A DNA stretch of 6,578 nucleotides from Mesorhizobium sp. (GTDB lineage Bacteria; Pseudomonadota; Alphaproteobacteria; Rhizobiales; Rhizobiaceae), in NCBI GenBank assembly GCA_030698645.1, contig JAUYMV010000592.1:1-6578 (forward strand), written 5' to 3'. The position numbers and the translations under genes were made by a program. Shown here piece after piece: positions 1 through 5,880 of this stretch; position 1 is the stretch's first letter; every line of letters starts with the position of its first letter. The notes under the pieces were generated by a model. That model ran no database searches. It was not told the DNA's origin and was given only the letters and a program-made list of their open reading frames with translations.

Positions 1-1
1 C

Positions 2-40
2 GAACTCGCGGCAAGATCGCGCCAGACGGTGCCGGCATGA
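2..40 (+). CDS. Possible C-terminal tail of an upstream gene (partial)
   Basis: The frame starting at base 2 is open from the window edge and reads ELAARSRQTVPA before a TGA at 38-40. That TGA overlaps the ATG at 37-39 as ATGA, the usual mark of translational coupling in compact bacterial operons. Only 12 codons are visible and all three forward frames are open here, so neither the reality nor the function of this gene can be judged. The call rests on the overlap alone. Confidence 0.3.
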   Translation, partial: ELAARSRQTVPA

Positions 41-453
41 CGAGAAAAGGCACGACGAAACCGGTCGAGAAAGGTTTTGGCGACGGGCGGCTACGGATTG
101 CCCGGTCGTACCTGAAGGCTGCCCGCATCGAGGTTGCCATGGCTGAGGCGGGCGATATCGGGAACCCCGCGATGTCGCAGATCGTCAACGCGGCGATCGC
201 CTATGCGGATGCGCTGACCGCCCGATTTGCGGGTCAGATCAACCGCGCAGATCATGCGGCGGTCGTGAAAACCCTGCGTGATGCGCTTGGCAACCGGCTT
301 CCGGACGCGCAGGCAAGCCGGCTGCGCAACATCCTGGACCAGAAGGATGAGGCGCAATACGGAATCAGGGCAAGGCCTTTGCCCGAAGCTGCGGTCCTGC
401 TCGGCAAACTGGAAGAATTCGCAGCGTGGGCGGAACGCGAACTGGACGGTTAG
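37..453 (+). CDS. Small all-helical hypothetical protein, HEPN-like
   Basis: This 138-residue soluble protein has no signal peptide or membrane segment. It is predicted to be almost wholly helical, with helices at roughly residues 17-39, 44-66, 71-84, 90-104 and 115-136. The layout recalls HEPN-domain proteins: an early Arg-Ile-Ala-Arg-Ser-Tyr-Leu-Lys-Ala-Ala helix, a second helix rich in Ala (NAAIAYADAL, 51-60), an H73-containing helix, and a KDEAQYG segment (103-109) before the last helix. I do not see a clear RX4-6H catalytic motif, so if it is a HEPN protein it may be a non-nuclease, substrate-binding type. The ATG at 37 lacks a good Shine-Dalgarno but overlaps an upstream stop as ATGA, which favours coupled translation. 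The frame is also open to base 1, so a start outside the window cannot be excluded. It converges on the GNAT gene and is followed by a GC hairpin at 495-514. The coding assignment is fairly secure; the HEPN assignment is weak. Confidence 0.7.
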   Translation: MTRKGTTKPVEKGFGDGRLRIARSYLKAARIEVAMAEAGDIGNPAMSQIVNAAIAYADALTARFAGQINRADHAAVVKTLRDALGNRLPDAQASRLRNILDQKDEAQYGIRARPLPEAAVLLGKLEEFAAWAERELDG

Positions 454-494
454 ACGGTGCGGTCTCGCCGATGATCGATCGGACACATCGAGTT

Positions 495-518
495 GGGGCG
501 GCTCAGGCCGCCCCGTTT
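495..518 (+). terminator. GC hairpin, likely terminator between convergent genes
   Basis: GGGGCGGC (495-502) pairs perfectly with GCCGCCCC (507-514) around a TCAG tetraloop, giving an 8-bp all-GC stem. On the + strand it is followed by GTTTCGTTT, a partial U-tract, which fits an intrinsic terminator for the 37-453 gene. On the - strand no T-run follows the stem. The hairpin contains the stop codon of the GNAT gene (TGA at 505-503), so both convergent genes share it. Confidence 0.6.
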
Positions 519-1072
519 CGTTTCAGCCAGGCGTCGCGGCCGAGGCGGTAGAGGACGAATGGCTTCAGGCCGGGATGCGTGTCGGGTATCGCCGGGTGCT
601 CGAACGCCGACGCGGGGTCCTCGGTCATGCCGATGCGGCGCATGACGGCGGTCGAGCGGTGGTTCGTCGCGACGGCATAGGAAATGATCTCGTCGAGCCC
701 GACCGTCAGGAAGCCATGCCGGAGCCAGGCCTCGGCGGCCTCGGATGCATAGCCCTTGCCCCAATATTCGGGCGCGAGACGCCAACCGATCTCGATGGCG
801 CCCCTTGCAAGGTGGGGCTCGACTTCGGCCTCGGTGATGCCGGCGAAGCCGGCGCATTCGCCGGTCGCGGCGATTTCCACGGCGGCGAAGCCGAAGCCGG
901 AGCGCCCGATGTCGTCGCGCATCTCGTCCATCAGCGCGTCGGCGGCGGCGCGGTCGCGGCGGAACGGGAAGAACTCCATGACGCGGTCATCGCAGTTGAT
1001 GCGATGGAAGAGTTCGCGGTCGCGCTCCTGCCAGTTGCGCAGGATCAGCCGCTCGGTGCGGATCGGCATCAT
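503..1072 (-). CDS. GNAT family N-acetyltransferase (RimJ/RimL-like)
   Basis: This 189-residue protein is of normal length for the RimJ/RimL-type branch of the GNAT superfamily, which transfers acetyl from acetyl-CoA to an amino group on a protein terminus or small molecule. It opens with PIRTERLILRNWQERD (3-18), typical of this branch. The acetyl-CoA pyrophosphate-binding motif A is seen as APEYWGKGYASEAAEAWL (100-117). Motif B is ATNHRSTAVMRRIGM (135-149), where the Asn-x-x-Ser pattern is characteristic. The start at 1072 gives MMPIRTERL; the second Met at 1069 is an alternative. The start overlaps the stop of serB in ATGA, so it is most likely cotranscribed and translationally coupled with serB. 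The frame stays open far upstream of the ATG, but only as a shadow of serB. The substrate cannot be told from sequence, and a role in serine metabolism is not implied by the operon. Confidence 0.88.
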   Translation of the reverse strand: MMPIRTERLILRNWQERDRELFHRINCDDRVMEFFPFRRDRAAADALMDEMRDDIGRSGFGFAAVEIAATGECAGFAGITEAEVEPHLARGAIEIGWRLAPEYWGKGYASEAAEAWLRHGFLTVGLDEIISYAVATNHRSTAVMRRIGMTEDPASAFEHPAIPDTHPGLKPFVLYRLGRDAWLKRNGAA

Positions 1073-1959
1073 GGCGCGAAATCGTCGATCCGGTAGCCCT
1101 GGACGTAGAGAAGCGCGGTGAGGTCGCCGTGGTCGATGCGCATGCGCGCGGCGGCGGCGACCGCCGGTTTGGCGTGGAGCGCAACGCCGCTGCCCGCGAG
1201 CGCCAGCATGTCGAGATCGTTGGCGCCGTCGCCGACAGCGATGGCATCGTCCGGCGTGATGCCGCGGCGGGCGCATATCGCGGTCAGCGCCTCGGCCTTG
1301 GCGGCGCGGCCAAGGATGGGCTCGGCGACCAGGCCGGTCAGCCGCCCGTCGCTTTCGCCGAGCCGATTGGCGATGTTCTCGTCGAAGCCGAGCTTTTCGG
1401 CGACCGGTCCGGTAAACGACGTGAAGCCGCCGGAGACGAGCGCGGTCCATGCGCCATGCAACTTCATGGTGCGGACGAGGACGATGCCACCCGCCGCGAG
1501 TGTGATGCGCCCGGCGATCACGTCGCCGACGACCGACGCCGGCAGACCCTTCAGCAGCGCGACGCGCTCGCGCAGCGCCGGCTCGAAAGCGATCTCGCCA
1601 TTCATCGAGCGCGCCGTGATGGCGGCGACGTGCGGCTTGACGCCGACGACATCGGCCAGTTCGTCGATGCACTCCTGGTCGATCATGGTGGAATCCATGT
1701 CGGCGATCAGAAGCTTCTTGCGACGGTTGGCGCGCGGCTGCACCACCACGTCGAGCGCCGCGCCGGCAAGCGCGGCGCGCATCGACGCCTCGGCCGACAG
1801 CGGATCGACGCCGTGCGGAATGGCGATGTCGCAGGCGACGCCTTTGGCGAGCCAGACCGGCGCGCTTGCGCCGACGGCTTGCGAAGCGCTATGCGCTAGG
1901 GTGTCCGAGAGACCCGGCCGCGCCGGGTTCGCAATCAGGGTCGCGACAAAGGAAGTCAT
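1069..1959 (-). CDS. serB: Phosphoserine phosphatase SerB
   Basis: This 296-residue cytoplasmic enzyme hydrolyses L-3-phosphoserine to L-serine, the last step of the phosphorylated serine pathway. The C-terminal two thirds is a HAD-superfamily phosphatase. Motif I is DMDST (87-91), with nucleophile D87 and general acid D89. Motif II is in VSGGFT (S176), the motif III lysine is likely K221 in GRAAKAEAL, and motif IV is GDGANDLD (243-250), with Mg-binding D244 and D248. The N-terminal 80 residues are the ACT-like regulatory region usual in proteobacterial SerB. The start MTSFVATLIANP is the expected N-terminus for alphaproteobacterial homologues. Its ATG (1959-1957) shares the tetramer CATG with the ATG of divergent miaA. 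A weak GGAA lies 6 nt upstream of the start. It leads an operon with the GNAT gene, whose start overlaps the serB stop. All catalytic residues are present. Confidence 0.96.
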   Translation of the reverse strand: MTSFVATLIANPARPGLSDTLAHSASQAVGASAPVWLAKGVACDIAIPHGVDPLSAEASMRAALAGAALDVVVQPRANRRKKLLIADMDSTMIDQECIDELADVVGVKPHVAAITARSMNGEIAFEPALRERVALLKGLPASVVGDVIAGRITLAAGGIVLVRTMKLHGAWTALVSGGFTSFTGPVAEKLGFDENIANRLGESDGRLTGLVAEPILGRAAKAEALTAICARRGITPDDAIAVGDGANDLDMLALAGSGVALHAKPAVAAAARMRIDHGDLTALLYVQGYRIDDFAP

Positions 1960-2899
1960 GAAGGGTTCCGGACAGAAGGATCGCGGCTCGGCGCCGCTGA
2001 AGCACGCCGTCCTGATAGCGGGGCCGACGGCGAGCGGCAAGTCGGCGCTGGCGCTCGACCTGGCGAGGCGCACCGGCGGCGTCATCATCAACGCGGACTC
2101 GATGCAGGTCTATGCGACGCTCAGCGTGCTGACCGCCCGGCCGCGCGGCGCGGAAACCGCGCAGGCGCCGCATTTCCTCTACGGCCACGTCCAGCCGTCG
2201 CAGGCCTACTCGACGGGCGCGTGGTTTCGCGATGCGGCGGAACTGCTGGCATCGGGCAGGCTGGACGGTCGGCGCGCGATCTTCGTCGGCGGCACGGGAC
2301 TCTACTTCCGCGCGTTGCTCGGCGGGCTTTCCGACATGCCGGAGATCCCGGCCGCCATCCGCGACCGCTGGCGTTACAAGCTCATGGAGGAGGGGCCGGA
2401 GAAGCTGCACCGGCTGCTGATGCGCGAAGATCCGGACGTCGCGATGCGGCTGCGCGCGTCGGACGGCCAGCGCATCGCGCGGGCGCTCGAAGTGCTCGAG
2501 ACGTCGGGCCGGTCGATCGCCGCCTGGCAGGCCGAAACCGGCACGCCGCTGGTCGATCCGGCCACCGCCGAACGCCATGTGATCGAGCCGGATCGCGCGG
2601 CTCTGCACGCCCGCATCGAAGCAAGGTTCGACCGAATGGTGGGCCAAGGCGCGCTCGACGAAGTGGCGGCGATCCTGGCGCTCCGCCTCGACGCCGCCCT
2701 GCCGGCGATGAAGGCGATCGGCGTTCCGGAACTGGCGGATGCGATCGCCGGGCGGACCAGCCTAGAGGACGCCATCGCGCGCGCCAAGGCCTCGACACGG
2801 CAATATGCCAAGCGCCAGTCGACCTGGTTCCGCAATCAGCTGGGCCCGGAATGGCGGCGTATCCCGGCCCCATCGGACGCAGGGGAACCCGCTGCGTAA
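1958..2899 (+). CDS. miaA: tRNA dimethylallyltransferase MiaA
   Basis: This 313-residue protein is of normal length for MiaA, which transfers a dimethylallyl group from DMAPP to N6 of A37 in tRNAs reading codons that begin with U. The P-loop is GPTASGKS (22-29). It is followed by NADSMQVY (45-52), with the Asp that acts in catalysis, then GGTGLY (111-116), a helical tRNA-contacting insertion (about 125-190), MKAIGVPEL (251-259) and the conserved RQYAKRQSTWFRNQ (281-294) near the C-terminus. The ATG at 1958 has AAAGGA at 1948-1953, and no other ATG, GTG or TTG occurs before the P-loop, so the start is well supported. The same frame is open back to 1118 across serB, but that stretch is antisense to serB and not coding. 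The start shares CATG with the serB start on the other strand, so its promoter must lie within serB; a weak candidate is CTTGCG (1865-1870) with CTATGC (1889-1894), 18 nt apart. Confidence 0.96.
   Translation: MKGSGQKDRGSAPLKHAVLIAGPTASGKSALALDLARRTGGVIINADSMQVYATLSVLTARPRGAETAQAPHFLYGHVQPSQAYSTGAWFRDAAELLASGRLDGRRAIFVGGTGLYFRALLGGLSDMPEIPAAIRDRWRYKLMEEGPEKLHRLLMREDPDVAMRLRASDGQRIARALEVLETSGRSIAAWQAETGTPLVDPATAERHVIEPDRAALHARIEARFDRMVGQGALDEVAAILALRLDAALPAMKAIGVPELADAIAGRTSLEDAIARAKASTRQYAKRQSTWFRNQLGPEWRRIPAPSDAGEPAA
2013..2041 (-). promoter_or_regulatory. Candidate sigma70 promoter for serB, inside miaA
   Basis: Reading the - strand, CTTGCC (2041-2036) and CTATCA (2018-2013) are separated by exactly 17 nt. 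This resembles the rhizobial housekeeping pattern CTTGAC-N17-CTATAT, with 5/6 and 4/6 matches. Transcription would start near 2006, giving a 5' leader of about 47 nt for serB. The elements lie within miaA codons 19-28, across the P-loop region. The call is from consensus only. Confidence 0.35.
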
Positions 2900-2925
2900 A
2901 ATAATCTTACGTAAAGGTTATTTTT
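2895..2925 (+). other. AT-rich dyad after miaA in the 111-bp spacer
   Basis: The 2900-3010 spacer is much more AT-rich at its start than anything else in the window. AAAATAATC (2898-2906) can pair with GGTTATTTT (2916-2924), including one G-U pair, around a loop holding the palindrome TTACGTAA (2907-2914). A smaller dyad, CGTAA (2895-2899) and TTACG (2907-2911), overlaps it. The hairpin starts in the miaA stop codon and runs into five Ts, so it may be a weak terminator. It could equally be a DNA-binding site ahead of the GGDEF gene. In addition, GGGGAACCC (2882-2890) is the exact reverse complement of 2991-2999, just before the GGDEF ribosome binding site. I found no convincing -35/-10 pair in the rest of the spacer. 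Confidence 0.3.
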
Positions 2926-3010
2926 CCCCCATAGGTTGCGCCCGGTTAACGTTGTGTAAGGGGCGGTTTGCGATAAAGGGGATCGAACGGGGGTTCCCCA
3001 AGGAAAGAGA

Positions 3011-3802
3011 ATGCGTTTCCACAAGTCGGAATCGGCTTTCTTCGTGTTCATCACGCTGATTCTCGCGGCAGGAGCCTTCCTGGCGCACGCCTATCTCGTG
3101 CTCGATTCGACCGCCAACGAGCTCTATGCGGTGGAGCGGGTCGAGAACCTCGCCTATCTGACCAAGCTGATATTCGGCACCGGGGTGCTGCTCGCCACCG
3201 CCAGCATTTTCGGCATTTTCCTGATCTACCCATTGATCCGCACGCAGGTGCGCGAGGAGGGCAAACTGCGGGCGATGACCGTGTCGCTCAGCGCGCGCTC
3301 GGAGACGCTGGAACATGCCGCGCTGACCGACGGCCTGACCGGGATGCAGAACCGGCGCTATTTCGACGATGCGCTGCGCGAATATCTCGAGGAGTTCAGA
3401 CGGATCGGCAAGCCGGTCGGCCTGCTGATCCTCGACCTCGATCATTTCAAGCAGGTCAACGACACGCATGGGCACGATGTCGGCGACAAGGTGCTGCGCG
3501 CGGTGGCGAGCTGCCTGCGCGACTTCACGCGGTTCCACGATGTCGTCGCGCGGCTCGGCGGCGAGGAATTCGCGGTGGTCGCTCCCAACATGGACGACGA
3601 CCTGCTGCTGAAGCTCGCCGAGCGCATCCGCAAGGCGATCGCGGTCCTCACCGTGGAGTCGGGCAATGTCCGGCTGCGGGTGACGACCAGCGTCGGCCTG
3701 GCCGTCTGGGACGGCAGCGAGGACGCGGATTCACTCTATCGCCGCGCCGACAGGATGCTCTACCAGGCCAAGCGGCTTGGCCGAAACCGGGTCTGCGCCT
3801 GA
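3011..3802 (+). CDS. Membrane-anchored GGDEF diguanylate cyclase
   Basis: This 263-residue protein has two predicted membrane helices (about 9-31 and 50-76), enclosing a short periplasmic stretch of about 18 residues. A cytoplasmic linker that may form a coiled coil (77-103) leads to a complete GGDEF domain (about 104-263) that makes c-di-GMP from two GTP. The domain begins LTDGLTGMQNRRYF (105-118). D142 in LDLDHFKQVND, N150 and D159 match the metal and guanine ligands of PleD by spacing (+8, +17). The active-site loop is GGEEF (183-187). An RxxD inhibitory I-site (R174 to D177) stands five residues before it, so feedback inhibition by product is expected. YQAKRLGRNRV closes the domain. AAGGA at 3000-3004 supports the ATG at 3011. 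The periplasmic part is too short for a known sensor domain, so the input signal is unknown. It ends 17 bp from the end of the convergent HerA-type gene. Confidence 0.93.
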   Translation: MRFHKSESAFFVFITLILAAGAFLAHAYLVLDSTANELYAVERVENLAYLTKLIFGTGVLLATASIFGIFLIYPLIRTQVREEGKLRAMTVSLSARSETLEHAALTDGLTGMQNRRYFDDALREYLEEFRRIGKPVGLLILDLDHFKQVNDTHGHDVGDKVLRAVASCLRDFTRFHDVVARLGGEEFAVVAPNMDDDLLLKLAERIRKAIAVLTVESGNVRLRVTTSVGLAVWDGSEDADSLYRRADRMLYQAKRLGRNRVCA

Positions 3803-3819
3803 GGCGCATCCGGCGGCCG

Positions 3820-5616
3820 CTATCGGCGCAGCGTCTCGAATGTTCCGCGCCGGAAGGTCGGGGGCGCTGCAGGCTCGGGGTCGACGGCGACGCTTTTGCG
3901 CTGTTCCACGACACCGGTGGGCACGAAGGCGCCAAATTCGTCCTTGTCGGCTTCGCGCCCGCCATTGCGCAGGAGTTCCACGATCGCCACGAGATCGACA
4001 TCGCTGCCGTCGCCGGTCGCGGCGGCAATCTGGTCGCGCGTGATGGAGGCCGGGATGAGATCTGGCGCGAGGGTTTCGAACTTGAGGCGCATCGGCGTCG
4101 CAACGCCATCGCCGAACGCGATCGCCTCGCGCTGGCCCATCGACGACAGGAACGACAATGTCGACGCCGACGAGTCCGAGATCGCCGAGCGGATGATCGC
4201 CTGGTCCTGGTCGTTGGAGAGGCGCATGGCGAAGACGGTGGAACACTGCGACAGGATGGTCGGATCGAGTTCGCCGGGGCGCTGCGTCACGACGCCAAGA
4301 TAGCAGCCATATTTGCGGCCTTCCTTGGCGATGCGGGCGAGCGCGTGGCGGGTCGGCGCGAAGCCCAGCCGCTGGTCGGCGGGCATGTAGCGGTGCGCTT
4401 CCTCGCAAAGCAGGAGCAGTTCGATGCGGCCCTTGCCCCAGAGCGTCAGGTCGAAGGCGAGACGCGCGAGCACGGAACAGACGGAGTTGACCACTTCCGA
4501 GGGCATGCCGGCCATCTGGAAGCAGGTGATCGGCTTGCCGTTGGCGGGCACGCGGAAGATGCGGCCGATGGCATCGGCGATGTTGTCCTCGATGATGCGC
4601 GCGCCGAACATGAAGCGGAAGCGCGGATCGCGCACGGCGGCCTCGAGGCGCTGGCGCAGCGAGCGATAGAACGGCCGGTCGTGCTTGCTGTCGAGCAGGC
4701 CCATGCGATCGTCGATGATGCGCATCAGATCCGCCATGCGGTAGGGAACCGGAGTGTCGGCGGTGATCGATAGGGTGTCGGACGTGCGCCGCAGCAAGTG
4801 GCCGACGGCGCCCTTGTAGTCCTGCTTGGCCTGCGGAATCATATCGCGCAGCAGGTCGATTTCCTCCGGCACGCCCTCGCGGCCGCGATAGATGACCTCG
4901 ACGAGTTCCTCCAGGCGGAACATCCAGAAGGGCAGTTCGAGCGTGTCCGAATCCAGGATGGCGCATTGGCCCGGAAACGCCTTGGCGAATTCGTTGTGCG
5001 GGTCGAGGATCAGGATGCGCAGGGCCGGCCGCGCCTCGATCGCCTTGTGCAGCAGCAGCGAGACCGCGGTCGACTTGCCGACGCCGGTGCTGCCGACGAC
5101 CGCGAAATGGCGGTCGAGGGTGCGGTTCATGGAGATGTGCGCGCCGACCGACGGATCCTGCGAAAGCGTGCCGATGGCGACCGTGTCGCTGCCGTCGAGC
5201 CGATAGACGGCTTCGAGATCGCGTTGACGGATGCGGTGGGCGACCGCGCCGATGAACGGGTAGTCCGCGATGCCGCGATCGAATTTCGGCAGGCCGGCGG
5301 AATCGTCGCGGACTTCGCCGATGAGCTCGACCTGAACCAGCATGGCGTTGACGCCCTGCGCGTTCCAACTGCCCTCGATCGCCACGTCGTAGACGAGGCC
5401 GACCGTGCGGGCGCCCGGCAGGCTGATCGAGATCAGCCGGCCGACGGCCCACAGGCCGGCTTCGTCCTTGCCCTCGACGGAGGAAACCGCGGCGATCGTG
5501 GCGCGCGAACCGCTGCACTGAACGACGCGCCCGAGTGTGCGGCTGTCCGATTGACGGACATCGCGGCGCTCGCCCAATGCGGTCACGCCACCGTCTGCGA
5601 CTTTCTCAACATACAT
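3820..5616 (-). CDS. HerA/DUF87-type ATPase (HerA-FtsK superfamily)
   Basis: This 598-residue protein is of the size and architecture of HerA-like DNA translocases. The N-terminal part (about 25-120) fits the HAS-barrel beta domain that precedes the motor in this family. The RecA-like ATPase core has Walker A GSTGVGKS (175-182), a DPHNEF motif (205-210) typical of HerA/DUF87 proteins, a helical insertion (about 235-330), Walker B with paired acidic residues in LLLLCEEAH (E405, E406), and a TQRPGEL sensor segment (444-450). The C-terminal 60 residues are low in conservation and probably flexible. Archaeal HerA forms a hexamer and works with the NurA nuclease in DNA end resection. No NurA, Sir2 or other nuclease partner is visible here, so the bacterial role is unknown. 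The ATG at 5616 has only AAAG directly before it, so the exact start is moderately sure. The gene is monocistronic within the window. It is convergent with the GGDEF gene and divergent from the ilvB leader. I call it HerA-like rather than giving it a symbol. Confidence 0.9.
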   Translation of the reverse strand: MYVEKVADGGVTALGERRDVRQSDSRTLGRVVQCSGSRATIAAVSSVEGKDEAGLWAVGRLISISLPGARTVGLVYDVAIEGSWNAQGVNAMLVQVELIGEVRDDSAGLPKFDRGIADYPFIGAVAHRIRQRDLEAVYRLDGSDTVAIGTLSQDPSVGAHISMNRTLDRHFAVVGSTGVGKSTAVSLLLHKAIEARPALRILILDPHNEFAKAFPGQCAILDSDTLELPFWMFRLEELVEVIYRGREGVPEEIDLLRDMIPQAKQDYKGAVGHLLRRTSDTLSITADTPVPYRMADLMRIIDDRMGLLDSKHDRPFYRSLRQRLEAAVRDPRFRFMFGARIIEDNIADAIGRIFRVPANGKPITCFQMAGMPSEVVNSVCSVLARLAFDLTLWGKGRIELLLLCEEAHRYMPADQRLGFAPTRHALARIAKEGRKYGCYLGVVTQRPGELDPTILSQCSTVFAMRLSNDQDQAIIRSAISDSSASTLSFLSSMGQREAIAFGDGVATPMRLKFETLAPDLIPASITRDQIAAATGDGSDVDLVAIVELLRNGGREADKDEFGAFVPTGVVEQRKSVAVDPEPAAPPTFRRGTFETLRR

Positions 5617-5660
5617 CTTTCGCGCCCCGCTGCCCCCAGCAGTCTCGATCTAGCAGGTGT

Positions 5661-5705
5661 GGGTTAAGGCGGGGTGAGGCGGGCTGGTTGAGAAAGGGTT
5701 AAGGC
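5661..5705. repeat. Two direct copies of GGGTTAAGGC
   Basis: The 10-mer GGGTTAAGGC occurs at 5661-5670 and again at 5696-5705, 35 bp apart start to start, in the spacer between the divergent HerA-type gene and the ilvB leader. On the - strand each copy contains TTAACC. They lie 45-90 bp upstream of the HerA-type start and could be an operator or promoter elements for that gene. No matching factor can be named with confidence. Confidence 0.4.
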
Positions 5706-5721
5706 CAGGCTTCGCAATGTC

Positions 5722-5768
5722 CGGACGGCTGCCGTCCGCGCCGACGCGGCCGCGCGGCCGGACCGTCC
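5722..5768. other. GC-rich dyads upstream of the ilvB promoter
   Basis: CGGACGG (5722-5728) and CCGTCCG (5732-5738) form a perfect 7-bp dyad around CTG. It is followed by the palindrome CGCGGCCGCG (5746-5755), and CCGTCC recurs at 5763-5768. These lie 25-70 bp upstream of the candidate -35 for the ilvB leader, a suitable place for a regulator site. No T-run follows, and no + strand gene precedes them, so a terminator role is unlikely. Confidence 0.3.
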
Positions 5769-5790
5769 CGTTGCACCGAAAAGGACCCGC

Positions 5791-5820
5791 CTTGACGGCG
5801 ATGCGCGGATCGGATATCCG
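5791..5820 (+). promoter_or_regulatory. Candidate sigma70 promoter for the ilvB leader
   Basis: CTTGAC (5791-5796) matches the rhizobial -35 consensus perfectly and the E. coli TTGACA core (TTGACG, 5792-5797) in 5 of 6 positions. Seventeen nt after TTGACG lies TATCCG (5815-5820), a weak -10 with 3 of 6 matches. Starting seven nt beyond the -10 places the transcript start at about 5827, the A of the leader ATG. The strong -35 and its position make it the best promoter candidate in this spacer. Confidence 0.5.
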
Positions 5821-5826
5821 GCTGTC

Positions 5827-5880
5827 ATGATGAACATTCTCATTCTCGTAGTAGGAAGGCGCGTGGGCAAGGCGGTGTAA
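5827..5880 (+). CDS. ilv attenuator leader peptide
   Basis: This 17-codon ORF reads MMNILILVVGRRVGKAV and stops at TAA (5878-5880). Residues 4-9 are Ile-Leu-Ile-Leu-Val-Val (5836-5853), and two more valines occur at 13 and 17, so 8 of 17 residues are branched-chain amino acids. The run uses ATT, CTC and GTA; ATT and GTA are uncommon choices in such GC-rich DNA, which would favour slow translation when charged tRNA is scarce. The ORF lies 125 bp upstream of ilvB and directly before alternative RNA stems and a terminator. This is the arrangement of a ribosome-stalling sensor peptide that controls transcription rather than a functional protein. There is no Shine-Dalgarno. The promoter spacing suggests leaderless translation from the 5' AUG. 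The second ATG at 5830 is an alternative start. Confidence 0.85.
   Translation: MMNILILVVGRRVGKAV

Noticed and set aside
1118..1957. Long + strand open frame upstream of and continuous with miaA, which would make a 593-residue protein
   Set aside because: It is antisense to serB, whose HAD motifs are intact. MiaA ends up at normal length from the ATG at 1958 with a ribosome binding site, and the upstream translation has no recognisable domain.
2946..2959. A possible CtrA-type site (TTAA-N7-TTAA) before the GGDEF gene
   Set aside because: The second half reads TAAG rather than TTAA, so the match is too poor to support a call.
3803..3819. A bidirectional terminator between the convergent GGDEF and HerA-type genes
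   Set aside because: The 17-bp gap is GC-rich without a clear stem and without a T-run on either strand.
3731..5518. A 595-residue - strand open frame overlapping the HerA-type gene
   Set aside because: Its translation is Arg/Pro/His-rich and low in complexity, typical of a shifted frame in GC-rich DNA. The overlapping frame has clear Walker motifs.
4798..5667. A 289-residue + strand open frame antisense to the HerA-type gene
   Set aside because: It is a shadow frame rich in Asp, Arg and Ala with no domain, opposite a well-supported gene.
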